Part shown: positions 47,656 to 60,032 of the stretch, piece by piece
How positions within the stretch are numbered: position 1 is the stretch's first letter
Layout of the letters: every line of letters begins with the position of its first letter
Origin: Spisula solida
Lineage: Eukaryota; Mollusca; Bivalvia; Venerida; Mactridae
DNA: 64,000 nt
Assembly (NCBI GenBank): GCA_947247005.1
Contig: OX365948.1
Location: forward strand, 10,839,455 to 10,903,454
Reading direction: 5' to 3'
Position numbers and translations under genes: made by a program
Notes under the pieces: model-generated
Databases searched by the model: none
The model's input: the letters and a program-made list of their open reading frames with translations, nothing else
What the model was told of the DNA's origin: nothing

Positions 47656-50600
47656 ATATTACGTCAAGGCATTACTATGTCCTAATGAAGATTTTGCAAC
47701 ACTTTGCTATCTTTACAAGTAATTACTAGTAATAAGACGATGCCTGTTTTAAACCTTTTCGCAAATCATTATAGTTGCATTCAATGTACATTTCATTTTA
47801 GGTGATTCTAGACCATTAAACATTTACAGAATATAATTTAGAAAACATGGCTAGATCTAGAGTTATTAAAAGTTTTACAACAAGGCTATAAATCATTTTT
47901 GCCAATATTGTTAATGCAAGTTATAATAATATATTTTAACTATTGCAAAATAAGACCTATCCCAACGAAGGTATTCATAAGAAGACTTATAAATATTCGT
48001 CTGAAATATCACGTAATCGCGAAGGTACATTGGGCGAACGAAATAATAGCGGCTGAAGTCATCCGCTTAACATAGAACAACACAGATTGGTGATCTCATT
48101 CGACAAAAGAAAACCATTTAATTGAACTACTGGAAATTAGGAACAGTCTCAAGGCAGAGAAACTAGGCTAAAGTGTAAGTAATGCACAGGAATTTGTCAA
48201 CAAACACAAGGTCCAAATTCCATAACCCTTCGCCTTCATTTATGAAGGGGATAGGTTACGAATATTGCTAACGAATATGACAGGTGACAAAATGTGAAAG
48301 CGAAAAAAATGACGAATTGTGAGAATTTATGACATTCGTTTGATTATTTAAGTTTGAAACGTATTACAGTAGGTGGTGTTGGAGCTTAAAATCAAACCTG
48401 GCACCATTTTATAGTTATTTCAATAGAAAGACGAAACTAAAACAGAAACAGTACGGCACGAAAGGCACAGTAAGGACATAAAAACTAAAATTCACAAACA
48501 ATGGCCAACACAAAACTGCACAACAACAAAAACACGACAGCCGACTCTGAAAACATGTTGCTTCAGTCAGTCAAACAAATCCATAGCAAGAGTCAGGTGA
48601 CAAGAACATACCAAGGGACGACAATGCACCTCAAGGACAACTCACAACAAATACAGTGTACATGTAATTATGCTCGACAACGAAACACTGACACAGGGAG
48701 AAACGAAGACTTAAGTCAAAGCCAGTAAGTCATTTTAATGGCTGAGCAGAAATATTAAATAACCAATCACGTCAAATATAACGAGATATTAGCAAAAAGA
48801 AATCAGGAAGACCGACAAAAACAATATATGGAAAAACGAGCCATAGAAGCAGAGACATAGATCAAATAGTCAGAAACATAGAATTCAACCAGGAAATGTA
48901 CGAGGGATGTTGGAAAAGAAATTCACCGTACTCTCTCTAACTTTGTATTGACAGAATCATTTACGATGAAACTCACAGAAAACCTTCAATGCATTCTCCT
49001 TTACACAATGCTCATTAATTTAACTTTTAAATTCAAGATTAAAACTTGTTCGTCCGCAAGAGGTACTACACTCATGTACTGTAATATGGCTGACCACATA
49101 GGTTTCCTGCAAATGCACCTATGGTCTACTTATTGCGATTTAAGTCGAGGAACTTAAAACTAGTCGCACATGACTAGTTCTAAAGAAGAGACATAGTGAT
49201 AGAGTATTTCATGCGATTTTCGTTCAAAAACTAGAGTAGAAGCCCTGTGCGAAGAGGCATTTTCGTGTGAAAGGTACATAATTATGATCTATTTCATTGA
49301 CAATTCGACGCTTTATGAAATAGTTCTGAAGTTTTTCCTACACAAAATATATATAAAACTTCTTGTAACATTGTAGCTCATTGGTTCTCGTTTTTGAATT
49401 GCAGAATCTTTGGAAATGTATCACTTCCATCACTGGCTGTGTGTGTTTTACAATTACGGGTTTATTAGAATTTCTCGTCGCCCACATACGATATTTCTGC
49501 TTCATTCTTGGTTAATGATAGTGAGCGTGTGTTTCACCCTTTGTTATACTTCGTAAAACATCTCTTAAAAGTACCGAAGGAATAACTGTAATATTTTCTT
49601 GGCATTTAAAATAAGATGACGTTTTGTTCACCACTTATTGAACATGGCATCCAGTGGGAATAACTCTTGTTTACTTCAAGAATTGTCTTTCAAATGAATT
49701 GAACTTGGGATAAACTCGAGCGTGCAAGGGCAGCTCACAGTCAATATTGCAACTTCAAGACCAAATTTATCCTACTTTTAATCAATGTTCAGTTTGATTC
49801 TTGTTGTTTTCGGTTGACCGCTTTTGTTGTTGTCTTTCAGATGCTATTGGTCTACTTTGAAGCATGTAATAAAAGTGATACAATACTAAAAGACACCTCA
49901 CGATTCCCTTTAATCTAAATAAATTTATCAGGTATACATTTATCAATTAAATTACGTTTAGACCTTTCTTTGATTTAAGGCATAATTTGAGTCAGTTTGG
50001 CGATACGTTTTTCAAACGATTTTTAGCTTGGTACAAATTAGTAGGTGTTTATTAAACATACATTGTGACCAAACTGATAAATGGATTTCAACAAAATGTT
50101 ACCAAGGAAAAACCAATACTACTTCTAATAATACTAATAATATACTAATACTAATACCAATACTCCTACTACTACTACTAATAATAAAGACTTAGTCTAA
50201 GGGATTCACGTGTCAAGTTTGACGAACGTCTGCGTGATAAAACATTGAAACCGAACCAAACACCGTATGGTATGCATTAATTTAAGAACGCTCGCCTACA
50301 AATATCCGGTCTGTTACTTTGTTCATCAGTTCGTGCAATGCACTTAACAAATCTTATACGTGGTTTTTTCCGAATGACTATTTCAACTTTTAATATTTCT
50401 GCATAAAATTTTGTGTATATGATATTGAATTACACAAGATTGGATTAATAAAGTTTACTCTTCAACATTAAATTCAGCGGTTCGCTGAAAATCGGCAATA
50501 ATAAAACTAAATTGGGCTTTATTCTTTTTATTGTTTTCTTTATTTCTGTCTCTGTGGTAAAAACATATAGTCGGACACGAGTGTAATCAGCAAAGAGGGC

Positions 50601-51474
50601 AAATAGTTGCATCAACAACCTCAAACAAACAACAAAACACGACAAAAATGTGCGATTTTTAATGATGCCATCATTTGTACATTCAGTTTGTGAAAATTCT
50701 GATCGGATTGGATTTTAATAAAATTAAACGTTCAGCAATATCAAACACATATTAACTGAGTTATGGGTAAATAATTTTTATACACATGCACACTTATAAG
50801 ATTTGTTAAATGTAAGAAAAATACTATTGCTCACAAACGATAACTCTAGCATTGTATGCATATATAAACAAGAAGGTATTAACTCTACACGGGTGACTGG
50901 GCGCTTGTTTCAAGTATATTCTAATAAAGTGATTATATACAAGATCGAACGAAATGGACAACGGCAATGCATTTTTCATTTTTACTTGTCAACAAAGACT
51001 ATTGTTATCACGACGGACTATTGTAGAACACTTTTGAACATGCACTGATTAATCCTTGTGTGTTTTGGGACTTATTTTTACAAAAAGCAATTGTCTACTA
51101 GTTCTTATTTGCTCTTCCGCAAGCAATTGGCAACAAGAACGTGAATTAAAGGCAATCAAACCCGTGTCTTTCGGGTGACTGTCTATGAACTGCGCTAGAC
51201 TAGTCGGGCGACCTTCTTAAGATATCAGTGGTTGCCAGATAACTTTCAGACTGGAATCCTATCTTCACCAGGTTAAACCGTTCTCATTGTGCGGAGGAAC
51301 GTTCATAACATATTGTATTTCATTTTAATTTGATCGTACGTTACAATGTTCAAATATAGAACATTTAAGTGTCCATATATTATACCCGATACCTTTATAT
51401 ATATTTTCGTTTAGTTACATGCATTCAATTACAAAATAATTACCACTGCCAATATACGTATAAGTTGGTATAAA
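47656..51474. other. Intergenic sequence between gene B and the decayed exon, no gene seen
   Basis: Mostly AT-rich. A 75-residue Asn/Gln/Thr-rich frame at 48501-48728 has no domain, splice context or homologue I recognise. A short ACTAATAATACTAATA-type microsatellite lies near 50128-50190. CGAGGGATGTTGG at about 48901 resembles the end of the element at 39432, but I found no matching second end. Confidence 0.45.
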
Positions 51475-52500
51475 CTAGTGTACGTCGTAACTGTTTGAAT
51501 AAGACTCACGAAAGTGTACGTCGTAACTGTTTGAATAAGACTCAGACAAGTGTACGTCGTAACTGTTTGAATAAGACTCAGGCAAGTGTGCGTCGTAACT
51601 GTTTGAATAAGACTCGGGCAAGTGTACGTCGTAACTGTTTGAATAAGACTCAGGCAAGTGTACGTCGTTATTGGTTGAATTAGAGTTAGGCCATTGTGTA
51701 TTGTACTGTTTGAATAAGACTCAGACAAGTGTACGTCGTAACTGGTTGAATAAGACTCAGACAAGTGTACGTCGTAACTGTTTGAATAAGATTCAGGCAA
51801 ATGTACGTCGTAACTGTTTGAATAAGACTCGGGCAAGTGTACGTCGTAACTATTTGAATAAGACTCGGGCAAGTTTACGTCGTAACTGTTTGAATAAGAC
51901 TCAGGCAAGTGTGCGTCGTAACTGTTTGAATAAGACTCAGGCAAGTGTACGTCGTAACTGTTTGAATAAGACTCAGACAGGTTAACGTCGTAACTGTTTG
52001 AATAAGACTCAGACAAGTTTACGTCGTAACTGTTTGAATAAAACTCAGACAAGTTTACGTCGTAACTGTTTGAATAATAGTCGGGCAAGTTTACGTCGTA
52101 ACTGTTTGAATAAGAGTCGGGCAAGTTTACGTCGTAACTGTTTGAATAAGACTCAGGCAAATGTACGTCGTAACTGGTTGAATAAGACTCAGACAAGTTT
52201 ACGTCGTAACTGTTTGAATAAGAGTCGGGCCACTGTGTATCGTAACTGCTTGAACATGATTTAGTGCATCGTAATAGTTTAAATTAGAATATGACCAGTC
52301 TACTATATTATAACTTAATGAATAAGACCCCGGTCAGTATGTATCATAACTGTTTGAAAAAGAAACAAACCAGGCTGGCTCATATATAACTGCTTGAATA
52401 AGACCCAGGCCAGTCTATATTCTAACAACCTGAATACGAGTAATCCCATTTCATATCATAACTGCTTGAATACGAGCCAAACTATTTTGTAATATTATAC
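51475..52500 (-). pseudogene. Decayed repeat exon of the gene B/C family
   Basis: About 20 copies of a 36-bp unit encode SYSNSYDVHLPE or SYSNSYDVNLSE, matching the SYSSSYD repeats of gene B. The frame is broken by a one-base loss near 51705 and ends at a stop at 51475. Upstream of about 52210 the repeats degrade into several frames with stops. No signal-peptide, transmembrane or splice-bounded exon accompanies it, and it lies 1.3 kb downstream of gene C. I read it as the remnant of a fourth paralogue, though a misassembled or alternative repeat exon is possible. Confidence 0.72.
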
Positions 52501-52596
52501 CTCACCCTAATTTCATTCAACTGTTTCTTTGTCATTCCAATCAGTCAATATATCCAGCGATAGACTGACTGACTTGTAAATAGCTTCGCTTCGGTC

Positions 52597-52672
52597 CATA
52601 TACACAACTTGGGCTGACTAGCCAGTCCATATAATGCCATAGGGCCCTCAGTGATGTGAACTATTTCTTAAT
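52597..52672. repeat. Dispersed repeat, inverted copy of 5753-5828
   Basis: It carries CTTGGGCTGACTAGCCAGTC and AGGGCCCTCAGTGATGTGAA, the inverse of the copy in gene A intron 3. Confidence 0.82.
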
Positions 52673-53765
52673 TATGACTGCTTGAATATGAGTAGTACTA
52701 AATATAGTGTTTTTTATTTCAGTTTTTAAGTTCCACGTGCTCAAGGTTATGTACATGTACTTTTTTCCTCTGCTCTCAAGATGACGACATAATATGAAGT
52801 GGAGATACTCTGAAAGAATGTTTTAACTAGACGTTTTCAAACATGCTGTAATTTTCTTATTATTGCCTAGAATTTGTTCAAACTACAATGTAGTAAGAAA
52901 TATAAATCAGTAGCTAAATCACAATTTTTAGTAAAATGTTCATGATAGTTTTTCAAAATCAGTCATGCACGAAATACTTGTCTTTTATGACTTTGCATGT
53001 CCTTAATTTCTTATTTTTGACAGGGCAGTTATACAGTTTGTTTAGACTATGTGTAAATTAGCTTTTTAGTAAAAGCTGACGAAAATTCATTATTAAAAAT
53101 GATATGGGTTGGATCACGCACGTTTGATTAACCTTCGTGGTTGGGTTAAATATTTTGTTAAGATACAGGGTATTTTTAAGGAAATTATTGATGTGAAACC
53201 ATTTTGGTATTTTAAAACATATTTTAATGCATTTGAAGTTCATTTGGAATTTGTTTGAAATTGAATTGATACAAAGAACTTAGTGCGGGGCTTCGTAATG
53301 TTGTTTTCGTCTAACAGAATCATATGACTAAGTAACACAAAGCGCTTGTTGCTCACTAATTCAAGATTTTATAAATTCAATACAAAACATAAATTAATGC
53401 CTTTGTCAACAGATCAACCTAGTTTACTGGATAAAATGAGAAGTGTTCTCGAAAAACAAATGATTGAAAATTCAATGTTGTGCTAATTTCTATCATTTGT
53501 AAATATATACGTGCCTAGTTAGAACATTCTTTCAGTGCATTGTAATCAAAGACCTATACATTACATGTAAATGTCTGGTGATGCAATTGTCTGCACGCTG
53601 TTCAAGGTAAGAATGTTTGTATACATAAGATGAAACGTCAGATTCAACCTAGACAAGTTATTACAAATTCCTTGTGTTCGTCTCAAATGTATATATACAC
53701 TTACGTGCAAGTATCAAAAAGGCATTGATACACATTTATTATATATATAGTCTCCGTATAACTGG
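52673..53765. other. 3' flank of gene C, no gene seen
   Basis: AT-rich sequence downstream of the gene C stop codon. No repeat family or exon was recognised. Confidence 0.45.
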
Positions 53766-56700
53766 TTAATACAGAGCTTGTTGTGAGAACTGATTAGCCA
53801 TGAAATACGTTGAAGGGGCAGGAACATTCCCATTTGCAGGAGGAAAATTGCCATTCAGACAGTTTAGCTCTGGTACGTTAACATTCACTGATGAAAGGCT
53901 AGTCTGTGCAGTTGGATGTCCGGATATGGACGTTGTGGTTTGACCATTGCTAATAGTTGACACCTGGGTTGCAACTACTCCGCTGACACTGGCTGATTTT
54001 GCAGCAAAGATCTTGACAAATACGAAAACCACGACAACAGCAATAACAACACCACCAACAGCAGCACCGACAGCAATAGCGATAATAACAGTACTTGTTG
54101 TGGTTGATGTGTCATCTGAAAATAAAAGATTGACGTTTTGTGAGAATCGAAATATGTTTTTTAATTACGTCGCTTTCGGAAATGTGTGATTCGCAATTGA
54201 ATATCTGGAAAAACTTTACTTTTTAGCAAACCCTTTACGAAAAAAACCGTTAATACAATCGGTTGCATACGCTATACCACTCACACTAACGAGTGTCGTT
54301 AGCGACTGATCGCTTTTATGCTTGACATAATGACAAACACAATGCACGTTCATGTATAATATGTCAATTGAACAAAAGATGTTTTTGGCAGAAACATATA
54401 CATGTACTCCTTCAATTAAACCAAGCTTCATCCCTACATTACGCTCGAGTCAATTACAAGTACAAACAATTCACTCATAATATTATTTTCTTGAGCCGCT
54501 GTTCCGCTATAGGATACTTAACGGCACGTGGCTAATTTCAACATATTCTTTATAATTATACAGTTTATACAATAATTAAGGTATAGTCAGTTTGCGATCA
54601 GACTGAACCCCTAAACCTTAAAATCATAAGTATAATGCAGATTAGAACAAAAATGCATTTGTTAATAAAACAACCTTGCTAACATCAGTCCGTAAAATAT
54701 TAAGTAAATGCGTTTGTAAATATGTATAAATAATGTATTGGTAAAGTGACCAGAACAGCACAAATCAACAATCAACAACACTAATTTGTTGGAAAAACAA
54801 CTTTAATTAAGGATTTATGCACAAAGTTGGTAACGGTAATTCGAGATAAAAAAGCACCAATTACAATTATATTGTGTAAATTTATGGGGTTAAACCTGAT
54901 TGCTGATTGACTATGCATGTGACTTCAGTCGGTAATAATTACCTTTATCATATTTAGTTGGGAAGTAATCTGACGAGTACATGTCCTTGGAATGAGAGTC
55001 TTTCCAGTCGATATCATAACTGCTTGAATAAGAGTCGTACCAGTTTTTGTCGTAACTGCTTGAATAAGAGTCGTACCAATTTTTATCGTAACTACTTGTA
55101 TACGATGGGTACCAGTTTTTATCGGAACTGGCCATATCCTTGTACGTGCTTGAGCTCATGGAGTCTGCATCGTACCAGTATATTGGGTGACTGCTAGAGT
55201 AGGACATGTCATAACTGCCAGAATAAGACCAGGACTTGTCATAACTGCCGGAATAAGACCAGGACTTGTCAGAACTGCCGGAATAAGACCAGGACTTGTC
55301 AGAACTGCCGGGATAAGACGAAGTGATATACGTAGTCTCTACTGGATCTGCGAGTGAAAAAGATAAGTTGGCTATGGTTATACATGTATATTTAAATGAA
55401 ACATGTATTAATATTTATAATACTGCGTTAAGCATCAGCGAGAAGTATCAATTAAAATAGTTCTCCCGTTGGGTCCATAGTGACATTTATAGGCATTCAT
55501 TATATTGGAAACAATAACAGTACACAAGAGCCGTAATTACACTTTCTTTGGCTATTTATAAAGCATAGGCAATTGATAATTTTTAACACCCGAGACGAAG
55601 AAAGTGTATATGAGGACGGTAACCAGCTGCGGAAGGTTAGTGGTTATCTCTCTTGTTCACAATGCGTATAAATATAATTGGAAAACGATATGATAATGGG
55701 AATTAGCGTATGTGAGGGACAATTGGTTAACTTCAAGCAAGTATTTTATCAATACATTAATCGAGCTAGACACTGTCAATAACTAACATGAACTAACAAA
55801 ATTATGCAAATGTATTTATCAACATACCAGATTTGACTTGATTTAACAGCAAGCCCATACACACGCAGGTATACGTTAACACCCTCTGAAATGTTGAGAA
55901 AGTAGAATAAATGTAGTAATGACAATAAAAACAACACATAATGCATGATGGTATACATCACTACCAGGTTAAACAAGGTAGCACAAGTCCAATTGACATG
56001 TTTTGAAATTGTGTTCTTATATTTACACTCTAAGCTGAAGTTTGTATTTTTCAAGCACAGTTTGACGGTTTATTCTATGTAAATAGATGCTATGCTGGGT
56101 TCTGGTGCCCCTGTTTTCTCACAACCGATAGTATGAACACCTTTAAGAATTGGTCCGCACTGTCTTCCAATTACTTAGGGTTTTTGCAATCCATTTAATG
56201 TCCTCATGTAAAGCCTGCAGGGTTTCACCTCATTTTCAATGTTTCTCTACCAAGTTGTGTCAGGTCGACCTCTCTTTCTGTGTCCGTTTTTATATTTTAG
56301 TGTTTCTTCAAAAGAATGACACCAATCCATCTAAAGTGTCTCTCTTTGATTTTATGAATGATTCGTTCATGTTTACTCTTCCTCCACAACTCCTGGTTAC
56401 AAATCCTGTCGTCGTACCTGTTGTATGCTTCTAAGGCATTTGTTGATTAAACATCTTCGCACGCTCCTATGTTTCTGAACCATAGAGGGTACCACCGCCT
56501 TGACATTAGAGTTGAAGTGTCTATGTGTAGTTTATAGTATGTTCGTGTCATTCCAATAAGGTATCAAAGAGAAGAAGATATGTCTCGTTTTTTCTTACTT
56601 TAACATCCTCCTTGGCTCCACCTTTCCTACTCACTATCCAAGTAGTGTGATGATACCTTCCTTATCTTGCCCTTGCAGTGGGATAGGAGCATCTTTGATA

Positions 56701-59134
56701 AAATTTACTCGCATGCTCTATGTCTTCTTCATGATGGTTTCCAGTCATGTCACTATGCACATATTAAAGAAATTTTAATGCGTCTTCTCCGGGATATGTA
56801 CATCAGACTTGGAAAATAGTTCGATGGCATCCGAATATTCAAGCTGTTTTTGAAGGTTCATTTTAGTCCTATTGGCTGACTAGTTACCCTTTTCATAACC
56901 GAACGTATGATCCAACAACAATGATAAGACGGAGAGATTGCTGTGTAACGATTGAGAATATGTTTAATAGTAGTTTAAATAGAGGATATTTGTTGATTTT
57001 GGTGTAAGATCGTATTTTATTTCACCGAGTGATCACAGAAAATCAATATTTTCACGAGTGGCGTAGCCACGAGTGAAAATGTAAGATCACAGAAAATCAA
57101 TATTTTCACGAGTGGCGTAGCCACGAGTGAAAATGTAATTTTCTGTGATCACGAGTGAAATAAAATTGATCTTACACCAAAAATCAACAAATTTTCTGTT
57201 TATTATATGCCTCAATTCCTCTTAAATGTGTTCCGTAATTGGCTTAATTGGAAAATTAACGTCGAAATTAGAACGTCACGGCGTGAGAATTATGACGTCA
57301 TGATGACGTAACGCATATTTTAAAGCCCGGCGCCGCTGACGTTACGTTTCTTTTTCTGCATGATACTGGAACCAGCTTCTAAAACAGTGAAAATAACAAA
57401 GTGGTAATTTCACTGTTATTTTCATTGTTATTTTCACTGAAAAATGTCCATAATCCATTGAAAGCAAATAATAAAAGACATTAATTAACTTTATCTTTAT
57501 TGGTATACAGTACTATACTTCTTCTATTTTTCCATACTGCTGGACAATTAGTACGCCAAATATCTTATGGAAGTCGTTTTATCCCGAGCGCTGTTATCTG
57601 ATCCTTCTGCTTTGTAATATAATTCTGGTTTGAATTTTACTTGATATGGATATAAACTGGTTGCGTCTCCAGTTATTGCACTAGCCTAGAACTCGTTAAG
57701 TTTGGCAGTTTGACAACCGGACCGGTTTTCCAATCAGAATTTCATTGGTAATGGCATCTGGTCCTGTGAACATCTTCTTCCTCTCCAGCTTTTGCAATGC
57801 TGTCTATAGCTCTTTAAACTGAATGTCAATCAATGATTTATTTCACCTTCTCTGCGTTCTGCTTGTAAGGGTCGAGTCTCTTTTCTAACACTCTTATCCT
57901 GTCTTGTGAAAGATTGACTGTTCTGTTGTCATAAGCTTTTGCAAAGACATTTGCTGTTTTTTTCCATCTCTCTGGATCAGAAGGTTTCCCTGCTGTCGTT
58001 TGTTTCGTTCGTTTCTTTTAGCAGCTTGGTGAGTTGCAATAACATTTGTGCGTCTTCCTCAAGGTTAAGATATGCAGTTTTCTCTTACCAGCTCTTCTGT
58101 TTCTGAGCCGTCTTTTCCGTCTTTTCAGCCTCAAACTTGTCTTTCAGCAGGTCGCGATGTAGAACCAGAACGGCTTATAGTCCATTCTTTTTACCCGGGG
58201 GAATATAATTTAAGAGCTGCACATAGAATAGAACAGTTTTCTTTATTCTTTGCACAGAATATTCTCTGCATCTCTATCCTGAGATCAGATTGGATATCGA
58301 AACGGGGCTGCTCAGCCGTCATGACAGTAGCTAACTTGACTCTAACTTAACAAAGTAGTAGCTCATGGTCTGGCCTTATTTCGGCATTTAATGATGTGAT
58401 CAATGTGATTATTTTTGGTGATCGTGTCTGGATGTTTCCATATAGCTTTATGAGACATCATGTGCGGGAAAAGGTTCCTCCAATGACAAGGTCGTTGTCT
58501 CTTCACATATCTGATGAAGGTTCACTCTTTTTATCAATGCTGCCAATACATTCTTAGTTCTGGACAATATATCTATATGGTATTTTATTTACACTGACGT
58601 CGACATTTTGACATGAAATGATCATCAACAAAGACCTTGTACTAAAAACTTCTGTACCCATGTACGATTCTCAGTGTTTTCACTTCCCGCCTTCTGGTTT
58701 AAGTCTCCTGAGACAATAACGGAGTGTAATGATGTGTGGTATCATGGTTGAGTTTGAGTTTAATCACTTACCTGTCCAACCAATGTACACTGACGTTCTA
58801 GTAACCGTGGCATATTCCCTGTAAATATTCCCCTACAATGGTATTCCTACCCTTGTCAAAGAATGAAGAGAAACAAGTGTGTTTACTTATGCTTGTATTA
58901 TCTGTCATATTCCCGTAATCGGGCTACTACGTCAAAACTCGTCATTGTGGGACCAATTGGTCGATGTGGCTATAAACCGTATCGACCCGTTATTCTTCTG
59001 TTTCAAAGTTAATCCATTGTAAAATCTAAATAACCAAACAATAAATAAGTGTACAAATCAATAGTAAAAAGATTCTAAATCAGTAAACACGTACCATAAT
59101 GATAATAAATAATAAATGTTTGCATTCTTACCAT
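53766..59134 (-). CDS. Gene C: short Ser/Tyr-repeat single-pass membrane protein, four coding exons
   Basis: Coding exons are 59134-59132 (the ATG only), 55885-55828, 55347-54943 and 54115-53766, giving 271 residues. Splice borders are canonical, and phases (0, 1, 1) match gene B. Exon 2 is 58 bp in both genes and encodes a related signal peptide (RVLTYTCVCMGLL... versus RALTYICVCLCLL...). Exon 3 encodes four SYSGSYDKSW-type repeats, a central stretch with YWYDADSM, then three SYSSSYDKNWYD repeats and an acidic end. Exon 4 encodes a Thr/Ser linker, a Val/Ala/Gly transmembrane helix (about 165-189) and an 82-residue tail with SLSSVNVNV and ...VPAPSTY...LY at the C-terminus. Intron 1 (55886-59131) contains LINE debris and a palindrome. 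Function is not recognised. Its close likeness to gene B, with few repeats, suggests the repeat exon varies freely in length. Confidence 0.87.
56140..58400 (-). pseudogene. Degenerate LINE in gene C intron 1
   Basis: On the minus strand, near 58340-57700, broken frames give DLLKDKFEAEKTEKTAQKQK and then KLERKKMFTGPDAITNEIL. The latter is the KLK-x-GKA-x-GPD-x-ITNE-x-L lead-in of a non-LTR reverse transcriptase. Near 56400-56150, HERIIHKIKERHFRWIGVIL matches the C-terminal RRLRWFGHV-like segment. Many stops and frameshifts are present. The palindrome at 56990-57190 interrupts it. Confidence 0.68.
56990..57190. repeat. 200-bp palindromic MITE-like element
   Basis: The left arm starts TTGTTGATTTTGGTGTAAGA and the right arm is its inverse ending ATCAACAA. 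Arms of about 60-90 bp include TTATTTCAC..GTGATCACAGAAAAT. The centre holds a 54-bp block (CAATATTTTCACGAGTGGCG and following) duplicated in tandem, with an inner CGAGTGGCGTAGCCACGAGTG hairpin. Confidence 0.85.
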
Positions 59135-59231
59135 GGCATCTCTTTAGAAGTTACCAATAGTTTACTATAAACTCAGTACATATACTCACTACAGAAACTG
59201 TTGAAATTAGTGTATATCATATTATATTGGT

Positions 59232-59353
59232 ACCTTTCTTCGTCCCATTGTTTTAAACAATGTATGGTTCATTAACTTCATTGAAAATGAAGCGATATCG
59301 TGATAGATAAATTTGTACCCGAATGACGACCTACTTTTTAAACAAATGTTGAT
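59232..59353 (-). promoter_or_regulatory. Probable core promoter of gene C
   Basis: It shares ordered blocks with 47561-47655 upstream of gene B, including TACCTTTCTTCG, CATTGTTTTAAA, GGTTCATTAAC and TTGAAAATGA, and a TATA-like TTTAAAAAG on the minus strand near 59340. Conservation may reflect function or simply recent duplication. Confidence 0.5.
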
Positions 59354-59604
59354 AATTATATGGTTAATTTAAGGTAATTCTTTGTCCCAAAAGTTGATCT
59401 TTTTTAAATGTTGGCTCTTGTTATATGCACAGGGTTCATATTTATCTACTGGCAATGCTATACACCATAGCTGTTCGTATTTCAAGCTGCACGTCGTGTA
59501 AATTATATGCCGGACCAATGTAATTGAATACCTTGAAGTCTAACGAATAATTGCCAAACTTGTTAATAATCATACGATCATCCTTCTTTGACGTCATGAT
59601 TAAT

Positions 59605-59865
59605 TTCGGAATGGTGGTGTAACCTTTGCATAGGTGGTATAGTTGTAAGGGCTACTGACTGCTGATCTGAAGGTTGTGGGTTAGATCCCTACTCCAGTCG
59701 GATCAAAAACATAAATGCATTTTAGTGTTTCCCATCTAATATAACTAAAATTACTTAACAGTCTTTGGACGAGACATTAAGCGAGGTCCCGTGTATGATG
59801 CTTTACATCGACACGTAAACGAACCAGGGATGCCTCTGTATGGAAAGCTATAGCTGTCTTATAAG
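59605..59865 (+). mobile_element. tRNA-derived SINE
   Basis: A box A-like GGTATAGTTGTAAGGGC (about 59636) and a box B-like GGGTTAGATCC (59678-59688), about 35 bp apart, match an internal RNA polymerase III promoter. A conserved-looking body follows (GGACGAGACATTAAGCGAGG, then TCCCGTGT). It lies upstream of the gene C promoter. The exact ends were not determined. Confidence 0.65.
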
Positions 59866-59867
59866 CT

Positions 59868-60032
59868 GAAATGTCATTACATTAAGTGGATACATCTTTA
59901 TATTGAGTGGTTATGTCCTTATATGAAGTACAAACTTCTTTATATGAAGTGGTTAGGTCTTTATATGAAGTTCAAACGTCTTTATATGAAAAAGTTATGT
60001 TAATAAGTACAAACTTCTTTATATGAAGTGGT
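59868..60032 (+). repeat. About 22-bp minisatellite, left of the LINE
   Basis: Variants of CTTTATATGAAGTGGTTATG and CTTTATATGAAGTACAAACT alternate. The array continues at 63428-63650 on the other side of the LINE, so the LINE was inserted into it. Confidence 0.85.

Noticed and set aside
48501..48728. 75-residue Asn/Gln/Thr-rich frame
   Set aside because: No domain, splice context, homologue or codon evidence. It is probably chance in A-rich sequence.
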